A stretch of DNA of 64,000 nt, taken from JAXMAO01 sp046350375 (GTDB lineage: Bacteria > Planctomycetota > Phycisphaerae > UBA1845 > UTPLA1). Under the pieces are notes generated by a model. It did no database searches. It saw only the letters and a program-made list of their open reading frames with translations, and was not told where the DNA came from. Where the stretch lies: NCBI GenBank assembly GCA_046350375.1, contig JAXMAO010000005.1, positions 186,001 through 250,000 on the forward strand. Reading direction: 5' to 3'. The position numbers were made by a program, and so were the translations under genes. This document shows, one piece after another, positions 62,158-64,000 of the stretch (position 1 is the first letter of the stretch; each line of letters begins with the position of its first letter).

Positions 62158-63728
62158 CGCGCCTGGAAGCCCGACCCTGGTCGCAGACGCTGGAGCCGCG
62201 CGGCGCGGCGCCGAGCCGACCGCAGCCGCGCGGCGCGGTGTCGATCCGCACGCGCAGCGCGCCGCGGGGTGCGCGGCGCGCGTGGTTCGACTCGGACTGG
62301 CTGCGGCACATACGGGCCCGCTGGGCGGCGGCGCCGATGGCGGCGGCGCTGGTCTGGCCGATGTACGAGTTTTTCGCGGCGCTGTCGCCAGCGCGCAGCC
62401 TGCCGGTCGGCGTGGTGATCGAGCTGCCGCTGCTGCTGCTCGCGGCGGGCCTGCTGTGGGCCGGACGCGGGGCGCGGGCGGCGGTGGATCGCCGGCTGGA
62501 GGAGGCGTTGCGGGCGGCCGCCAGTCCGGCCGGCGTCCCCGAGGGGGCCGACCTGCCGCCGGAGTTCGCCGCGGTGGTGACGGCCGTATCGAGCGGATAC
62601 GCGGAGCTGAAGGCGCGGCTGGCGGGCGCGACGGCGCGCGAAGAGCGCCAGGCGCTCGAGCGCCGACTGGCGACGCTGCGGAGCGGGCAGCTCGAGGCGG
62701 TCATCGACGGCATCCGCGACGCGCTGGTGGTCACCGACGAATTCGACCGGCTGGTGCTGATGAACCCGGCCGCCGAGGCGCTGCTGGGCGTGGCACGCAG
62801 CGCCGCGCTGCGCCGCGCGCTGGGCGACGCGGGCGTCGACGAGAAGCTGGTGCGGATCATCCGCCAGTGTCGCGAGGCGGGCCGGTCGTCGACGGCGCGG
62901 CATGTGGAGCTGTCGCTGGGCGAGCGCGCCGTGGAGGCGTCGCTGGCGTCGATCGACGTGCACGGCGAGCGCGACGGCGAGACGGCCCGCGGGGTGGTCT
63001 GCCTGCTGCGCGACGTGACGCGCGAGAAGGAGGTCGCCATGGCCAAGAGCGACTTCGTCGCCAAGGCGGCGCACGAGCTGCGCACGCCGCTGTCGAGCAT
63101 CAAGGCGTACGTTGAGATGCTGGTGGACGGCGAGGCCGCGGACGAGAAGACGCGCCGCGAGTACTACGAGACGATCCAGACGTGCAGCGACCGGCTCGGT
63201 CGGCTGATCGACAACGTGCTGAACATCAGCCGCATCGAGGCCGGCGCCAGCCGGATCAACAAGGAAGCGCTGTCGGTTGCGATGGTGGTCAAGGAAGTGG
63301 TCGATGTAGCCCGACCGCAGGCCGACGCGAAGGGCATCGAGCTGACGGCCGAGCTGACGCCGGTCTATTACCAGGTGCTGGCCGATCGCGACCTGATTAC
63401 GCAGGCGGTGCTCAACCTGCTGTCGAACGCGATCAAGTACACGGTGGCGGGCGGAAAGGTGTGCGTCCGCATGTCGGCGAACGAGGATCAGCAGACGATC
63501 ACGACTGCGGTGAGCGACACCGGCGCGGGCATTCCCGAGGCCGACTTGCCGCGCGTGTTCGAGAAGTTCTTCCGCGTCGAGCAGAACAAGAGTCTCGCGA
63601 AGGGCACCGGGCTGGGGCTGAACCTGGTGCGGCACATCGTCGAGACGGTGCATGGCGGGCAGGTGGCGGTCAAGAGCGTGGTCGGGCAGGGCAGCACGTT
63701 CAGCATGATCCTGCCGATGCAGCGCTAG
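62154..63728 (+). CDS. PAS-containing membrane sensor histidine kinase
   Basis: 524 residues. Two membrane helices at about 60-76 and 84-103 leave almost no external loop, so sensing is probably internal or through the membrane. A coiled coil and a PAS domain (181-290, ALVVTDEFDRLVLMNPAAEA) follow. The HisKA motif is FVAKAAHELRTPLSSIKAYV with His307. The ATP domain has LLSNAIKYT (Asn425), DTGAGIPEADLPRVFEKFF and GTGLGLNLVRHI. It follows the TPR lipoprotein gene with a four-base overlap and precedes a response regulator by 24 bases. Confidence 0.92.
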   Translation: MTRLEARPWSQTLEPRGAAPSRPQPRGAVSIRTRSAPRGARRAWFDSDWLRHIRARWAAAPMAAALVWPMYEFFAALSPARSLPVGVVIELPLLLLAAGLLWAGRGARAAVDRRLEEALRAAASPAGVPEGADLPPEFAAVVTAVSSGYAELKARLAGATAREERQALERRLATLRSGQLEAVIDGIRDALVVTDEFDRLVLMNPAAEALLGVARSAALRRALGDAGVDEKLVRIIRQCREAGRSSTARHVELSLGERAVEASLASIDVHGERDGETARGVVCLLRDVTREKEVAMAKSDFVAKAAHELRTPLSSIKAYVEMLVDGEAADEKTRREYYETIQTCSDRLGRLIDNVLNISRIEAGASRINKEALSVAMVVKEVVDVARPQADAKGIELTAELTPVYYQVLADRDLITQAVLNLLSNAIKYTVAGGKVCVRMSANEDQQTITTAVSDTGAGIPEADLPRVFEKFFRVEQNKSLAKGTGLGLNLVRHIVETVHGGQVAVKSVVGQGSTFSMILPMQR

Positions 63729-63752
63729 GCCGCACACGAGAGGGACCGACTC

Positions 63753-64000
63753 ATGAACGACGGGGCAAACAGGCCTGTGCTGGTGTGCGACGACGAGTCG
63801 CACATCCTGAACGTCATCGTCACCAAGCTGCGCAACGCCGGGTTCGACGTTGCGACGGCCGAGGACGGCGCCGAGGGGGTCGAGCGCGCCATCGCCGGCA
63901 GCCCGGCGGTGATCGTCAGCGATTTCCAGATGCCGGTGCTGTCGGGGCTGGAGATGGCCCGCACCCTGCGGGCGCGCCGCGAGACGGCAGCCATCCCGAT
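63753..64000 (+). CDS. Response regulator receiver, 3' part beyond window
   Basis: 82 residues are visible, the N-terminal two thirds of a CheY-type receiver. The acidic pair is Asp13/Asp14 (VLVCDDESHILNVI), and the phosphorylated residue is Asp57 in IVSDFQMPVLSGLEMA. Any output domain is beyond the window. It is paired with the histidine kinase upstream (24 bases). ATG 63753 follows AGAGGGA. It is the last gene of the window. Confidence 0.92.
   Translation, partial: MNDGANRPVLVCDDESHILNVIVTKLRNAGFDVATAEDGAEGVERAIAGSPAVIVSDFQMPVLSGLEMARTLRARRETAAIP

Noticed and set aside
58664..63103. Open frame of about 1479 codons on the minus strand across the secretin, TPR and kinase genes
   Set aside because: It is antisense to well-supported genes and has composition typical of GC-rich shadow frames.

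Overview
The window is a GC-rich, gene-dense bacterial chromosome segment, most likely from a planctomycete or a close PVC-group relative. Four things point there. There is a protein of the PVC-associated Minf_1886 type. A lipid A gene (lpxB) sits alongside peptidoglycan synthesis genes (murD, uppS). Prepilin-like proteins and lipoproteins are numerous. There is a PSP1/RicT protein in a tmk-holB neighbourhood. The assignment is inference: no rRNA or complete marker set is present. No tRNA, rRNA, insertion sequence, CRISPR or integrase was seen, and no gene-free stretch exceeds 300 bases (the longest, 11106-11381, is a divergent intergenic region). The very high GC content creates long antisense open frames, which I have left out.

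Left part (1-13 kb). A minus-strand larB-nnrD pair (nickel-pincer cofactor and NAD(P)H-hydrate repair) comes first, then a DUF971 protein, an endonuclease/exonuclease/phosphatase-type membrane protein overlapping a rhodanese-like/methyltransferase fusion, an HU protein with a clear terminator, and a GT-C glycosyltransferase. A plus-strand run purD-murD-pgmB meets a frameshifted zinc-metalloprotease lipoprotein head-on. An unrecognised protein with a Cys-rich motif follows.

Middle part (12.6-36 kb). Most genes lie on the minus strand in long, tightly packed operons. One runs lipA-tmk-holB-ricT-Minf_1886-small membrane protein-glycosyltransferase, possibly on to an OmpA lipoprotein, a hydrolase and dus. 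A second is rpsB-tsf-pyrH followed by a sialidase-like lipoprotein and an atpC without other ATP synthase genes. A third is nuoA-nuoB-nuoC, then a B12-radical SAM protein and a MacA-like adaptor with its ATPase. lpxB and a CDP-alcohol phosphatidyltransferase lie on the plus strand between these.

Right-middle part (34.9-51 kb). A plus-strand series includes yceH, a metallo-beta-lactamase-fold hydrolase, purA, uppS, a hydrolase-like protein without its nucleophile serine, and a LON-domain protein. A beta-oxidation operon (two acyl-CoA dehydrogenases and a thiolase) is on the minus strand. A nucleoside-type ABC transporter (ATPase and two permeases) and cytosine deaminase suggest nucleobase salvage.

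Right part (51.3-64 kb). One long plus-strand locus encodes a type IV pilus / type II secretion-like envelope machine. It holds five prepilin-like proteins, PilM, PilN, PilO and PilP-like proteins, a secretin with a C-terminal TPR-like tail, a TPR lipoprotein, a membrane histidine kinase and a response regulator cut by the window end. The assembly ATPases, the inner-membrane platform protein and the prepilin peptidase are not in the window.
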